The notes: generated from the letters alone by a model not told the origin. A stretch of DNA of 64,000 bases from Armatimonadota bacterium (GCA_031432545.1 JAVKGX010000009.1:1-64000); one strand, 5' to 3'. Numbered from the stretch's first letter, positions 1-8,302 are shown. Translations and numbers: made by a program.

Positions 1-1034
1 GCGACGACGACCAGGATCACGGGGATCAACCAAGCAACGGCGACCAGGTCGCGTGCAGGCCTGTGGGCACGGGCCAGATGGCGTGCACCGATGCCCGCGA
101 GGAGTGCGAACGGAAACAAAAGCGGCACGTATGCCGCGGCCGGGCCGGTGTTGCGCGAGACGTACGTCATCAAGCCGAACAGATACCCTCCGAACGTATG
201 CGAGCCGGCGACCTCCAGAAGGTAGGTCGGCCATAGGCCCACCCGCCACGGAAACGGGGGCACCCGTGGAGACCCAAGCACGAAGAAGACCCACGGCAGG
301 TAGGTCACCACGGCCACCGCAGCCGACAGCACGGCGCCCCGCAAATGCGCCCTCGCACGGAATACGACCCACAGCGCGTGGGCGGGCAGCAGGAGGAATG
401 AGTAGTAGCTCGTGTATGCCATCGCCGCCACGCACCCACCGTAGGCGATCCACACAGCCCAGCCGGCTCCCTGTGAGGCACGCCACAGCAGCCACGTGGA
501 CAACAACGCCAGCGCGGAGAGCGGAGCGTACATCCGCAATTCGTTCGACGCCACGATCTGGAACGGGTTGACCGCGACCAGCAGGGCACCGAGCACGCCG
601 GTTAGGGGCGAGAACAGGGCGCGGCCGGCCAACCACGTCAGCAGGACCGCGCCCAGCCCGAAGACCGCCGACAGCGCGCGCACAGCCGCCAGATCGTCCC
701 CGACCACGCGCAGCCACGCGGAGAGGAGGGCATAGTACCCCACCGGGTGGGGTTCGCCCGAGCGTAGCGCCGCCAGGATCTCGGGCAATGCGCGACGCGC
801 CAAATGGAGGCTGAACCCCTCGTCGTACCAGAGCGATCGGGTTCCCAGCAGCTCCAGCCGCAGCGTGGCAGCCAGTCCGAGTACAACGGCGACCCCCGCG
901 GCTTCCGCCAGGACACCCAGACGTCCCGTGTCGGGCACCGTCTGGGCCGGCTCCGGAAGGTGTGCAGCGACCCTGCGGGAGATTCGCACCCCCGATTGGG
1001 AGCCTGCGCCCACCGGCCGTCGGGCCGACGTCAT
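1..1034 (-). CDS. GT39-like membrane glycosyltransferase (C-terminus beyond window)
   Basis: The reverse strand is open from an ATG that overlaps the TGA of the upstream gene (ATGA, 1031-1034) to the left edge, so about 344 N-terminal residues are visible. After a charged tail of about 45 residues come many hydrophobic segments. The WYDE motif (residues 69-72) sits in the first extracytoplasmic loop, where GT39/PMT-type polyprenyl-phosphate-sugar transferases carry their catalytic acidic pair. A second conserved-looking stretch, NELRMYA, lies near residue 165. It is a relative of the next gene (same DE motif and topology) and is translationally coupled to it. Family function: transfer of a sugar from a lipid carrier at the outer face of the membrane. 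Acceptor unknown; the nearby pilin is a possible target by context only. Confidence 0.8.
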   Translation of the reverse strand, partial: MTSARRPVGAGSQSGVRISRRVAAHLPEPAQTVPDTGRLGVLAEAAGVAVVLGLAATLRLELLGTRSLWYDEGFSLHLARRALPEILAALRSGEPHPVGYYALLSAWLRVVGDDLAAVRALSAVFGLGAVLLTWLAGRALFSPLTGVLGALLVAVNPFQIVASNELRMYAPLSALALLSTWLLWRASQGAGWAVWIAYGGCVAAMAYTSYYSFLLLPAHALWVVFRARAHLRGAVLSAAVAVVTYLPWVFFVLGSPRVPPFPWRVGLWPTYLLEVAGSHTFGGYLFGLMTYVSRNTGPAAAYVPLLFPFALLAGIGARHLARAHRPARDLVAVAWLIPVILVVV

Positions 1035-2488
1035 CGTCGGGTAAACAGCGTGATGCGGACGTCTTCGAAGTCGCCGAACTCGGCCACCCTGTGCGTGCGG
1101 CTCGCGCGTCGCAGCGTGGCTTCAAAGCCTCCCGGCGGTATGGGCCAACGCGTCACCAACCACACCCGGTCGAAGGCAACCGCCAGGCGATCCGTGGCCT
1201 CCGCCGCCTCCGTCGCCCGGGGGTCTTGCCGGTCGGTCGGGAGCACCACCCAGGCCGCCCGATCGCCCGGCAGGTAGTAGCCCAGCGGCACTTCGGTGTG
1301 TCTGGGATATACGGCTACGACGTCACCGGGGCGGATCCTGGACTCCAGGAACGCCGCCGCTGCCTTCCAGTCACCGGCTCCCCGGGTCGGACGGGCCGAA
1401 AAGTCAGCCAACGACCCCAGCGACAGCGCCAGGACGACGCCGAACAGTCCAGCGAGCACCGCACCCGGCAGGCGGCGGGCAGTCACGCCGCTCGCGACGA
1501 CCGACGCCAGGGCCACCGCCACGAACGGCATGGCGAACGAGAAGTAGCGCGGGTAGGCGACAAACGATCCAGTCCACAGCGACGCGGCGAACAGAGCAGC
1601 CGCTGGGATGCCCACGGCGGCGGTCGCCAGCCGAAAAAAGACCTCGTTCGCCCTCGCAGACGTCGCCGCCCCCAAGGCGAGCAGCGCGACGACCGGCGCG
1701 GCGAGCAGCACCTGCATCGGCAAAGAGGCGGACGCCAGGAAGTAGTAGCCACCCGCCCCCAACGTACGGCCCCCGAACCCGATCAGGTGCACCACCCCCA
1801 AGATGGCATCGGGGGGAAGGGAACCGCGCCACGGTGGGGTCATGCGCCCGTCCGCGACGTGACCCAGCAGGATCGGGACCCACGGCAGGAACGCCGCCCC
1901 GGCCACCGCAAGCGCGGCAGCGTAACGTGCCAGAGCCGCCCTGCCGCCGGACCACAGGGCGCCCGCCGCCAGAGCGGCAACGAGGCCGACGCCCAGGTAG
2001 TGGGTGTAGAGGAGTCCCGTCAGCGCCAACGCCAGCAGCCAGGGAAAGCCGGCGTTACGATTCCACAGGGTCAACACCTCGGCTGCGGCCAGGGCGAACA
2101 GGGCCACAAGCAGCGGGTACATGCGGGCCTCGGCCGCCGTGTACAGGTACAGGGGGCTGACCGCGAGGATGGCGCCCGCCACCATGCCGGCCTGGCCTCC
2201 GAGTGCAGCCCGCCCCAGCCGTATGGTCGCCGCAACCGCTCCACCCCCGCAGACAGCCGACAACCCCCGCAATGCGACTGCCGAGTCTCCCAACACGGCC
2301 GTCCACGCCTTCAGCAGGGCATAGAACAGCGGCGGGTGGGCGTCGTGGCGGACCAAAAACGCCAACCAGCCGGTCCAGGGCAGACCTGCCACATGGGCCG
2401 CGAAGGCCTCGTCGAAGTGGAGGCTGCGCGAAGGGTGCAAGACCAGCGGCAAGACCGCGGCCGTGATCACCACCGCGACATCCCGCAC
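1031..2488 (-). CDS. GT39-like membrane glycosyltransferase
   Basis: About 485 residues, with 10 or more hydrophobic segments and an HFDEAF motif in the first loop that matches the catalytic Asp-Glu of GT39/ArnT-like lipid-linked sugar transferases. An EARMYP stretch later in the chain parallels NELRMYA in the following paralogue. The frame is open up to 2611, but a perfect 13-bp GC hairpin (2571-2603) lies inside that extension. I therefore prefer the GTG at 2488, which begins directly before the first membrane segment and follows a G-rich sequence. The hydrophilic C-terminal part ends in a basic ITLFTRR tail. The following gene overlaps by 4 nt. Substrate unknown. Confidence 0.8.
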   Translation of the reverse strand: MRDVAVVITAAVLPLVLHPSRSLHFDEAFAAHVAGLPWTGWLAFLVRHDAHPPLFYALLKAWTAVLGDSAVALRGLSAVCGGGAVAATIRLGRAALGGQAGMVAGAILAVSPLYLYTAAEARMYPLLVALFALAAAEVLTLWNRNAGFPWLLALALTGLLYTHYLGVGLVAALAAGALWSGGRAALARYAAALAVAGAAFLPWVPILLGHVADGRMTPPWRGSLPPDAILGVVHLIGFGGRTLGAGGYYFLASASLPMQVLLAAPVVALLALGAATSARANEVFFRLATAAVGIPAAALFAASLWTGSFVAYPRYFSFAMPFVAVALASVVASGVTARRLPGAVLAGLFGVVLALSLGSLADFSARPTRGAGDWKAAAAFLESRIRPGDVVAVYPRHTEVPLGYYLPGDRAAWVVLPTDRQDPRATEAAEATDRLAVAFDRVWLVTRWPIPPGGFEATLRRASRTHRVAEFGDFEDVRITLFTRR

Positions 2489-2570
2489 ACCCCCACCCTC
2501 GGCTGTGGCGACGCCCTGCTTTGGGTCGGCTGTCTCCGAGAAGACATTCACGGCGACCTGGCCGAAATGC

Positions 2571-2603
2571 CCGCGGCCGGAGCAGTAGGAGCTCCGGCCG
2601 CGG
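2571..2603 (-). terminator. Strong GC hairpin behind the pilin gene
   Basis: CCGCGGCCGGAGC (2571-2583) and GCTCCGGCCGCGG (2591-2603) are perfect inverted repeats around a 7-nt loop, 27 bp past the pilin stop. In the minus direction the hairpin is followed by CATTTCGG, only mildly T-rich, so termination may be partial. It separates highly expressed pilin mRNA from the glycosyltransferase genes and argues that the glycosyltransferase starts downstream of it. Confidence 0.55.
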
Positions 2604-2629
2604 GGCCGCACCCACGCACCTCGAAGCCG

Positions 2630-3025
2630 CTAGAAGCCGCTCGATGTAAGCGTGGCCGCGCCCGTATTGTACAGCGTCAGCGTGACGGTCGCATCCGCAA
2701 CCGGGCTTCCGTCCTTACCGGTAGCCGTCATGGTGATCGACTCAGCGTCGCCCGTGCCGTACTCAAAGCTCCAGTTGGCCGTGGTCGCCGCCGGCTGTCC
2801 ATTGAAGCCCTGGAATGTGTTTCTCTCCACGTAGTACAGCCACGCGCTGGTGCGCATCTCCTGCAGGTTCTCCTGCGCCTCTGCCAGGTACGCCTTCTTG
2901 CGCGTGCCGAGGTAGGCGGGCAGGGCCAGCGCCAGCAGGATCGCCAGAATGACGATCACCATGATCAGTTCGATCAGGGTGAAGCCTCGCTCGTCTTTGC
3001 GCATCCTGATCAGTCTGTCCAGCAT
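2630..3025 (-). CDS. Type IV (pseudo)pilin
   Basis: A 131-residue prepilin. A short basic leader ends in ERG, followed by the class III cleavage site G^FTLIE (cut after residue 14) and a roughly 25-residue hydrophobic N-terminal helix. The mature chain is processed and N-methylated by PilD and assembled by the PilB/PilC machinery encoded at 18.9-25.8 kb. The C-terminal domain is small, lacks a disulfide pair and ends in TSSGF. The pilin at 18.2 kb has a near-identical N-terminal half and the same SSGF end, so the two are paralogues. It stands alone, with about 200 bp of upstream non-coding DNA and a hairpin behind it. Major versus minor pilin cannot be decided. Confidence 0.9.
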   Translation of the reverse strand: MLDRLIRMRKDERGFTLIELIMVIVILAILLALALPAYLGTRKKAYLAEAQENLQEMRTSAWLYYVERNTFQGFNGQPAATTANWSFEYGTGDAESITMTATGKDGSPVADATVTLTLYNTGAATLTSSGF

Positions 3026-3226
3026 GTCACCCTCCTTCCGTGTCCTTGGCTGGTCCTTCGATACCCTTGCGACTCACTTGCGGGTAAGCAACTCCCGTGC
3101 CATCACCTCCCCACCCCGACACTTTCTCCGTCACGTGGGATATACCCAATGGGGGCGGGTCGTAGTCCTGGCCGGGGCCGGCCGGCGCGGGAGACGGGCG
3201 GGTGTTCGCGGACGCGGTCTGGTGGG

Positions 3227-4696
3227 CTAGGAGTCTGTCGACGCGATCCAGCGGGCCAGGTCCTGCGCGGAGCGGACGCGCCCGTCCAGCACAGCGAGCA
3301 CGACCCCGTGCAGTACCGTGGCGTCCGCCGGTGCGGAGTGCTGCCAGCCCGCTTCATCCGGAAACCGGACGAGCAGCGGCACGCGCAGATCCGCCGCTTC
3401 GCGCTCGCGGTACCAGTGGTCGGAGGTCACCACCACGGCGCTGTCCTCCCACAGTCCCGCACGCTCCATGGCCTGCCGTACGGCACCCAGCGTGCGGTCG
3501 GCGAGCACGAGGTTGTCGTCGTAGCCGCCCGCGCTGTAGGTTATCCGCTGCTGCGCGCGGTCGAAGATCCACGGCGGATGTGGCAGGGGCAGGTGGATCC
3601 ACACCAACTCCGAGGCTGGGTCAGTGACGGCCTGCCGGGCTGCGTCCAGCAATCGCAGGTACCACGCTTGTGGGTCCTCCCGCACCACCTGGCCGAAGAC
3701 CGGCAGGGCGCGCAGGGCGTAGAGGAACTGGCGGCCGACGGCTTCGGACAGGCGCGTGCGGTCTTCGGGGCGCGGACCGTCCCAGCCGGCACCACCGTCG
3801 TTGAGCGCCGGCACCTGCCAGCATCGGGACCCCGGCGGGACGAGGTCGCAGTACGGCAGCCAGGTGCCCACCACCGCTACCCTCGCGCCGGCGCGCGACC
3901 CATTCAGGAAGACGGTTCGCGCGGCGGCGAGATCGTGGAACTCCTCCTCGCCGCGCCACCGGACCCACAGGCGGTTCCTGGAATCGAGGAAGGCGGCCTC
4001 AACCGCCCTGCCGGTTAGCATGGCCGGTACGGCTTCCAGAGTCCGGCCCGCCGCGGCCCGCATCTGCGTGGCGCGGAACGAGCGGGCGGCCAGGCGATCG
4101 AACTCCTCCAAGTTCACGTCGGGACTGCGACGGTCGAACGCCAGGTCGTGGTCGAGTTCGTCGAACAACAGCACGACCGTGCGGCGCAGGTCCGCAGGCG
4201 ATGGCACGACGACACCGTTTGGGTGCTGCGCGGGCGCCGGCAGTGCGAGCACGAGGGCCTGACCCACCGTCACCGCGGCGAAGGGCAAGCACGCCACCAG
4301 CACACCGCCCAGCACCCGGTGTACCCGTTCCGTGTGTCGGACCACAGCCCAGACCGCCAGCGCGCCGGCACCGGCCAGCACGAGTGCCTTCGCTTCCCAG
4401 GGCCAGGGCCCGCCTCCCATGTCCAGCGGCAGCGCCGCCCGGCGGACGACGTTCAACGGCGCCAGCAGGGCCAAGGCCACCAGCAGCGTCCACACCACCT
4501 CGCCACGGCGACCCAAGCGGCCGAGGACTGCCTCCAGGGTCCACAGCAGCAAGGCTAGGGCGATGACCCCCACCAAGGAGGCCACCGGCGCCTCAGAAGA
4601 CCGCACGCCCCACGCCCGGCTGTACAGCACCCGCTCCCACACGGGAAGCCACAGCACGTTGGCGAGAGACGCCGTCCGCGCCAGTCTCCACGCCAC
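3227..4696 (-). CDS. Membrane-anchored sulfatase/alkaline-phosphatase-fold hydrolase
   Basis: 489 residues. The N-terminal third (to about 155) has four or five membrane segments; the rest is an extracytoplasmic alkaline-phosphatase-superfamily domain. Visible metal and active-site elements are the FDELD motif (178-182), a Thr in GRT (219) in the nucleophile region, IHLPLPHPP (367-375) and TSDHW (424-428). The layout resembles sulfatase-like transferases such as LtaS and phosphoethanolamine transferases, but a CxPxR sulfatase signature is absent, so a true sulfatase is unlikely. It is probably a phospho- or sulfo-transferase acting on a surface glycan or lipid. The gene follows the methyltransferase by 1 nt and belongs to that operon. 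Confidence 0.75.
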   Translation of the reverse strand: MAWRLARTASLANVLWLPVWERVLYSRAWGVRSSEAPVASLVGVIALALLLWTLEAVLGRLGRRGEVVWTLLVALALLAPLNVVRRAALPLDMGGGPWPWEAKALVLAGAGALAVWAVVRHTERVHRVLGGVLVACLPFAAVTVGQALVLALPAPAQHPNGVVVPSPADLRRTVVLLFDELDHDLAFDRRSPDVNLEEFDRLAARSFRATQMRAAAGRTLEAVPAMLTGRAVEAAFLDSRNRLWVRWRGEEEFHDLAAARTVFLNGSRAGARVAVVGTWLPYCDLVPPGSRCWQVPALNDGGAGWDGPRPEDRTRLSEAVGRQFLYALRALPVFGQVVREDPQAWYLRLLDAARQAVTDPASELVWIHLPLPHPPWIFDRAQQRITYSAGGYDDNLVLADRTLGAVRQAMERAGLWEDSAVVVTSDHWYREREAADLRVPLLVRFPDEAGWQHSAPADATVLHGVVLAVLDGRVRSAQDLARWIASTDS

Positions 4697-4697
4697 G

Positions 4698-6134
4698 TCA
4701 GTCCCTCCGCACCATGCAGTACAGCCGCCTTGCGCTGCCGGGGATCTCCGCGACGTCCACGATGTCGAACCACTGCCGGAAGGCAGCCTCGAAGGTCTCC
4801 TGAGTCCAACTTGCGAACAGCGTGTCCCGTCCCCGCACGAGCCTGCAAAACATGGGATCGTCTTGGGGCACGAACTCTACCAGCGCAAAGCGCCTGGTCA
4901 GGTCGCGCGTGAGGGCCGCCACCTCCCCAACGGGGATGTGCTCGGTGACCGCCAGGTGGTGGATCAGGGCGAGCATGAGGACGCAGTCGAAGCGGCCCTG
5001 TGCGCGGTCCAAGAAACTCCGGCATTCCAGGTTCCGCCAGCCCAATGCGGGGGTGGAGCGCGCCACGTCCACCACAAGGGGCAGGACGTCGCAGCCAACG
5101 CTCGCCGCGCGCCGCCAGGCCAGGCCCACAACCACCGGGTCGCGGTCCACGGCGACCACCCGCGCTCCGGTCCCGGCGGCTGCCTGCGCCAGCGAACCTG
5201 TGTTGCACCCGAGGTCCAGCACCGTCTTGGGCGCCAGACGGCGCAGGGTGCCGACCACCCAGTCGTGCTTCGCTCGCCGCGCCTGGGGCGGAATCGCCTC
5301 CTCGTAGCGGGCCCACTCGGAGTCCCGGCTCGCGGGCGGCTGGAGGCGCTCCAGTTGGTCCCGCAGGCCGCGGAACAGCCTGCGCAGCACGTGGCCGGCT
5401 ACCTCCGCGTCCCCGATGCGCCGGCGGTGCAGCCGTTCCCCCATCCGGTCGGCCCAACCGGCCAACCAGTGCGGCAAGGTGGCAAGCGTCAGCACCGGCG
5501 GCCGGAGCCGCGCCCACGTCCCCAGCCAGCGGACCGCCTGCTCCGGCGCAAGCCCCTCCCGGTAGGCGGAGAACACCACGGCGGGCGGAACGCGGGCCCA
5601 GCGCCACAACGCCAACGGCAGCAAAAACGTCCGCACGAACTGCCCGTAGGCGGTCCACACGAAGTCCCCGGGTTCGCGAGGTTCGAAGGAAAGGACATCC
5701 ACGAACACCGGCCTCGGACCGCGGAACAGCACGTTATATGGCGTGGCGTCCTTCAGACCGAAACCGAACTCCAGGCTGCGCTCGCAGAGCTCCAGGGTCA
5801 GCCGGCCCGCCTCCCACAGCATCTCCGCCGGCCACTCGTGCGGATACGAAGGGAACTCGACCGTCTCGTGCCGCAAGACGAGGGGACGCTCGCCAGCAGC
5901 GTTCGCTCCGCAGGCTGGCTCCTGCCCCGGTGGCTCCGTCTGTGCCGGCCAGGTGGGAACCAGCAGACCCTCGTCCACCAGCCCGCGAAACAGGGGACTC
6001 TCCAGGAACGTGCGGACACGTTCTGCCGCCCCTTCGCGGACGATCCGGAGGACTTCGCCGTCGAGTTCGACCAGTGATCCGTCAGGGTCGCGGAAGGACA
6101 GCCGCTTGCCCGTCGCCTCCCGGGATCCGCTCAT
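4698..6134 (-). CDS. SAM-dependent methyltransferase with kinase-like N-terminal region
   Basis: 478 residues from an ATG overlapping the TGA of the 76-residue gene upstream (ATGA at 6131-6134). The C-terminal half is a class I methyltransferase: VLDLGCNTGSLA is motif I, followed by an acidic residue in AVDRD and a later LMLALIHHLA segment. The N-terminal half carries LKDATPYNVLF and PVFVDV, which resemble the catalytic and metal-binding loops of aminoglycoside-kinase-like folds. The overall type resembles NoeA-like methyltransferases of polysaccharide loci. Its operon with a sulfatase-like hydrolase and a small membrane protein points to surface glycan modification. The exact substrate is unknown. 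Confidence 0.75.
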   Translation of the reverse strand: MSGSREATGKRLSFRDPDGSLVELDGEVLRIVREGAAERVRTFLESPLFRGLVDEGLLVPTWPAQTEPPGQEPACGANAAGERPLVLRHETVEFPSYPHEWPAEMLWEAGRLTLELCERSLEFGFGLKDATPYNVLFRGPRPVFVDVLSFEPREPGDFVWTAYGQFVRTFLLPLALWRWARVPPAVVFSAYREGLAPEQAVRWLGTWARLRPPVLTLATLPHWLAGWADRMGERLHRRRIGDAEVAGHVLRRLFRGLRDQLERLQPPASRDSEWARYEEAIPPQARRAKHDWVVGTLRRLAPKTVLDLGCNTGSLAQAAAGTGARVVAVDRDPVVVGLAWRRAASVGCDVLPLVVDVARSTPALGWRNLECRSFLDRAQGRFDCVLMLALIHHLAVTEHIPVGEVAALTRDLTRRFALVEFVPQDDPMFCRLVRGRDTLFASWTQETFEAAFRQWFDIVDVAEIPGSARRLYCMVRRD

Positions 6135-6361
6135 CGCTCCCGGCGCAGGCCCGCCCGCAGCAGACCGAACAGCCTGGCCAGCGCCCGCCGTCCGGCCAGC
6201 AGCGCCCCGGCACCCGTCGCCAGGATCAGCTGCCACAGCATCGTGCCGCTTCCGGGGTCCACGTAGGCGTGGGCGGGTGCCGCGGCCAACAGGACGAACG
6301 CCGCGACCGTCCAGGCCAGGTGCGTGATCCGTCGACGCGCTGCTCGTCGCACCATCGCCAT
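6131..6361 (-). CDS. Small membrane protein with YVDPGSG motif
   Basis: 76 residues: basic start, hydrophobic segment, an Ala-His-Ala signal-like end, the motif YVDPGSG at about 33-39, a second hydrophobic helix (about 40-60) and a basic tail. Short proteins with Y-[IV]-DPG-[ST]-G between two helices occur widely in bacteria near exopolysaccharide, methyltransferase and sulfatase genes, with no established function. It is first in the operon with the methyltransferase and sulfatase-like genes and overlaps the former by 4 nt. The start is the ATG at 6361; a second ATG lies two codons later. Confidence 0.65.
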   Translation of the reverse strand: MAMVRRAARRRITHLAWTVAAFVLLAAAPAHAYVDPGSGTMLWQLILATGAGALLAGRRALARLFGLLRAGLRRER

Positions 6362-6436
6362 TGATGACCGTCCGTAGGTTCCTGTGGTTTAGTCGCCGAG
6401 TCGATCGGGGGCCGGGAGCGCGCGACACTCGGCTCT

Positions 6437-6555
6437 TTTCAAACCATGCTCGCGTAACGGGGCCGTGAACGCTCCTGGCGCCGGAATCGGACCAGGCAAG
6501 AACCGTAGGCGCAACTTTCAAACCATGCCCCGCTAAACGCGTCGTGAGCGCCCCT
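6437..6555. repeat. Two 40-bp direct repeats, 79-bp period, in divergent intergenic region
   Basis: Copies at 6437-6476 and 6516-6555 share 30 of 40 positions. They begin with an identical 13-mer TTTCAAACCATGC and end in similar CGTGA[AG]CGC[TC]CCT. They occupy most of the 298-bp gap between the small membrane protein (minus) and the disulfide oxidoreductase (plus). No open frame covers them. They could be regulator sites for the minus-strand operon or degenerate duplicated leader sequence. The remaining gap holds only the plus-strand promoter described next. Confidence 0.5.
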
Positions 6556-6598
6556 CCCGGCCGCCCGGGTGTGCGCCCGCGCCTCCTGCCCAAAGGGG

Positions 6599-6646
6599 TT
6601 GACAGGAGGCGAGGGATCGGCTAAAATACCCTACAGAGTAATGTAT
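6599..6646 (+). promoter_or_regulatory. Sigma70 promoter overlapped by CstR/CsoR-type operator
   Basis: TTGACA (6599-6604), a 17-bp spacer and TAAAAT (6622-6627) form a near-consensus housekeeping promoter. A 21-bp imperfect inverted repeat starting ATACCCTAC and ending GTAATGTAT (6626-6646) overlaps the -10 box and start site. Its arms match at 7 of 9 positions. A second copy, 16 of 21 identical, lies at 8561-8581. ATAC...GTAT ends are typical of CsoR/CstR-family operators, and a CstR-like gene is the second gene of this transcript, so autorepression is the simplest reading. Confidence 0.75.
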
Positions 6647-6659
6647 CGGAGGGTGCACC

Positions 6660-7346
6660 GTGACCTTCTTGAAGCCGCAAGACGTGCAGGCGTTGCGCGA
6701 GCGTTTCCAGCAGCAACTCGTGGGCGACGTTGCCCTCACCCTGTTCACCACGTCCCACGCGGGGCTGGCCTTGCCCGGGACCGACTGCCAGACCTGCGAG
6801 GCGACCCAGCGCCTGCTGGAGGAGGTGGCAGCGGCGGATCCCCGAATCCGACTGCAGGTCCGCAGCATCGTGACCGACGCCGAACAGGCGCGCGCCGCGG
6901 GCGTGGAAGGGATCCCGGCCATCCTCATCGGCGAGCACGGGCGGGCACGTTACTATGGGATCCCCGCGGGGCTGGAGTTCGCGGTGCTGGTGGAGGGACT
7001 CGTGGCCGCCTCCCGCGGCGACAGCGGGCTGAGGCCACAGACCCGCCAAGCTCTCGCGCACCTGGAGCGCGACGTGCACATCCGGGTGTTCGTCACCCCC
7101 ACCTGCCCCTACTGCCCCCGACTGGCCCGCCTGGCCCACGCCATGGCCCAGGAGTCCGAGCGTGTGCGGGCCGACGTGGTGGAGGCCATGGAGTTCCCCG
7201 CCCTGGCGGACCGCTACGCGGTAGTCGGCGTCCCCAAGGTGGTGATCAACGAGACTTACGGGTTCGAGGGTGCGAGGCCGGAGGAGGTCCTGTTGCAGCA
7301 CGCGCTCGAGGCGGCGGGCGCCGTGCAGGCCCCTGTCCAGGCTTGA
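6660..7346 (+). CDS. Two-domain protein disulfide oxidoreductase (PDO, glutaredoxin-like)
   Basis: 228 residues from a GTG six bases after GGAGGG. It holds two thioredoxin folds, each with a redox motif: CQTC (43-46) in the first and CPYC (149-152) in the second, with cis-proline loops GIPA (near 86) and GVPK. This is the architecture of archaeal and thermophile-type PDO, which catalyses cytosolic thiol-disulfide exchange and usually takes electrons from a thioredoxin reductase. It is first in a transcript with the CstR-like repressor (10-nt gap), under a promoter carrying that repressor's likely operator. This fits a role in persulfide or disulfide stress. CPYC is the usual active pair; CQTC is less common. 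Confidence 0.85.
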   Translation: MTFLKPQDVQALRERFQQQLVGDVALTLFTTSHAGLALPGTDCQTCEATQRLLEEVAAADPRIRLQVRSIVTDAEQARAAGVEGIPAILIGEHGRARYYGIPAGLEFAVLVEGLVAASRGDSGLRPQTRQALAHLERDVHIRVFVTPTCPYCPRLARLAHAMAQESERVRADVVEAMEFPALADRYAVVGVPKVVINETYGFEGARPEEVLLQHALEAAGAVQAPVQA

Positions 7347-7356
7347 GGAGGGCCAC

Positions 7357-7638
7357 GTGGCGACACTTAGGGTCGACGAGGAGGTGACGGCATCCCTGCT
7401 GGCGCGCCTGCGCCGCGTCGAAGGGCAGGTGCGCGGCCTACAGCGCATGCTGGAAGAGGGCAGGGACTGCGCCGAAGTGGTCCAGCAGCTGGCCGCGACC
7501 CGCTCCGCTTTGGACCGCGTGGCCATGGACCTGGTCGTCGCGGGTCTGGAGCAGTGCGTGCGGCTGGAACTGGATGGCAAGCCCCACGCCCAGGCCGCCC
7601 TCCGGAAACTCCGCAATACCATGCTGATGCTGCGCTAG
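7357..7638 (+). CDS. CsoR-family repressor, CstR-like (persulfide-sensor type)
   Basis: 93 residues from a GTG four bases after GAGGAGGG. All-helical CsoR/RcnR/FrmR fold with RLRRVEGQVRGL near the N-terminus. Cu(I)-sensing CsoR uses Cys-His-Cys. Here the equivalents are C38, G63 and C67, so both cysteines are kept but the copper-ligand histidine is glycine. A Cys pair without that His is the CstR pattern, in which the thiols form di- or polysulfide bridges with reactive sulfur species. The gene lies between a disulfide oxidoreductase and an OsmC/DUF2892 pair, and matching operator-like sites sit before both units. Sensing of persulfide rather than copper is inferred. Confidence 0.85.
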   Translation: MATLRVDEEVTASLLARLRRVEGQVRGLQRMLEEGRDCAEVVQQLAATRSALDRVAMDLVVAGLEQCVRLELDGKPHAQAALRKLRNTMLMLR

Positions 7639-7834
7639 ACCGGCCTTCGGTCGTTCCCGGGCCCTGATGCGTGTCGGGGCTCTGGGCGGCTGCCCGGCTA
7701 CCACCCTGCGGCTGGCTGGTCGGCGCGCCGGCGATGAACCGCCGGGGTGTTACATCGCTGCCCCGGTGGCTTCCGGAACCCTGGCGGGCTGTGGGCGTCT
7801 CCCGAAGTCGGGCGCTGCAGGTCCGCCGCCGGCC

Positions 7835-8302
7835 CTACACCCCTGTCTTCCCCCCTCGCGTGAGGGGTTCTTCGTCCACCCGTACCCGGACGTCGACCGG
7901 AATGCCCCTCCTCACGCTGGCCGTGACGATGCAGAAGTCTTCGAACAGCTCCAGGCAGCGATCCACCGCCGCCCGCTGGTCGGAGTCGGTGCCCGACAGA
8001 TCCAGGTGGACCTCCACCTTCTCCACGCGCCACCGCCCGCGCTCGTTGCGCCGGAGTTCCACCTCCACGGCCGCGGACACCTCCCCGACGGCACGCGAGC
8101 GGTCCAGGCAGTACCGCAGGCTGCTCGCCAGGCAGTGCCCCACCGCTGCCGCCAGCAGCCGCGTGGGGTTGGGACCCGCGCCCTCGCCCAAGGGCGGCGG
8201 CTCGTCCACCACCACGGTCCACTCCGGCCGGTCCATCTCTACCCGGAACCGGTAACGGCCCTCGGGTCTGAGAACCACACGGGTGCCCATGACCTCTGAC
8301 AT
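7835..8302 (-). CDS. OsmC/Ohr-family protein
   Basis: 155 residues. GEGAGPNPTRLLAAAVGHC is the hallmark of the family, with redox cysteines C57 (in the first long helix) and C124 (EDFC). An additional C65 follows one helical turn or two after C57. OsmC/Ohr proteins reduce organic hydroperoxides with a pair of cysteines, and several members also act on hydropersulfides. It follows the DUF2892 gene on the minus strand (21-nt gap) and probably shares its promoter, which overlaps the 21-bp operator-like site. It converges with the CstR-like gene across 196 bp in which I see only a weak hairpin after the repressor stop. Confidence 0.85.
   Translation of the reverse strand: MSEVMGTRVVLRPEGRYRFRVEMDRPEWTVVVDEPPPLGEGAGPNPTRLLAAAVGHCLASSLRYCLDRSRAVGEVSAAVEVELRRNERGRWRVEKVEVHLDLSGTDSDQRAAVDRCLELFEDFCIVTASVRRGIPVDVRVRVDEEPLTRGGKTGV

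Noticed and set aside
962-4018. Long open frame on the plus strand (over 1000 codons)
   Set aside because: Arg/Pro/Gln/Gly-rich composition with no domain; it is the GC-rich shadow of the two glycosyltransferase, pilin and sulfatase-like genes on the minus strand.
4332-6364. Several long plus-strand frames opposite the methyltransferase
   Set aside because: Low-complexity Arg/Pro/Ser composition and no start signal; the minus frame has clear methyltransferase motifs.
7639-7834. Small gene or RNA between the repressor and OsmC genes
   Set aside because: No coherent frame or structured RNA motif seen; only a weak GACCG/CGGTC hairpin without a T run.
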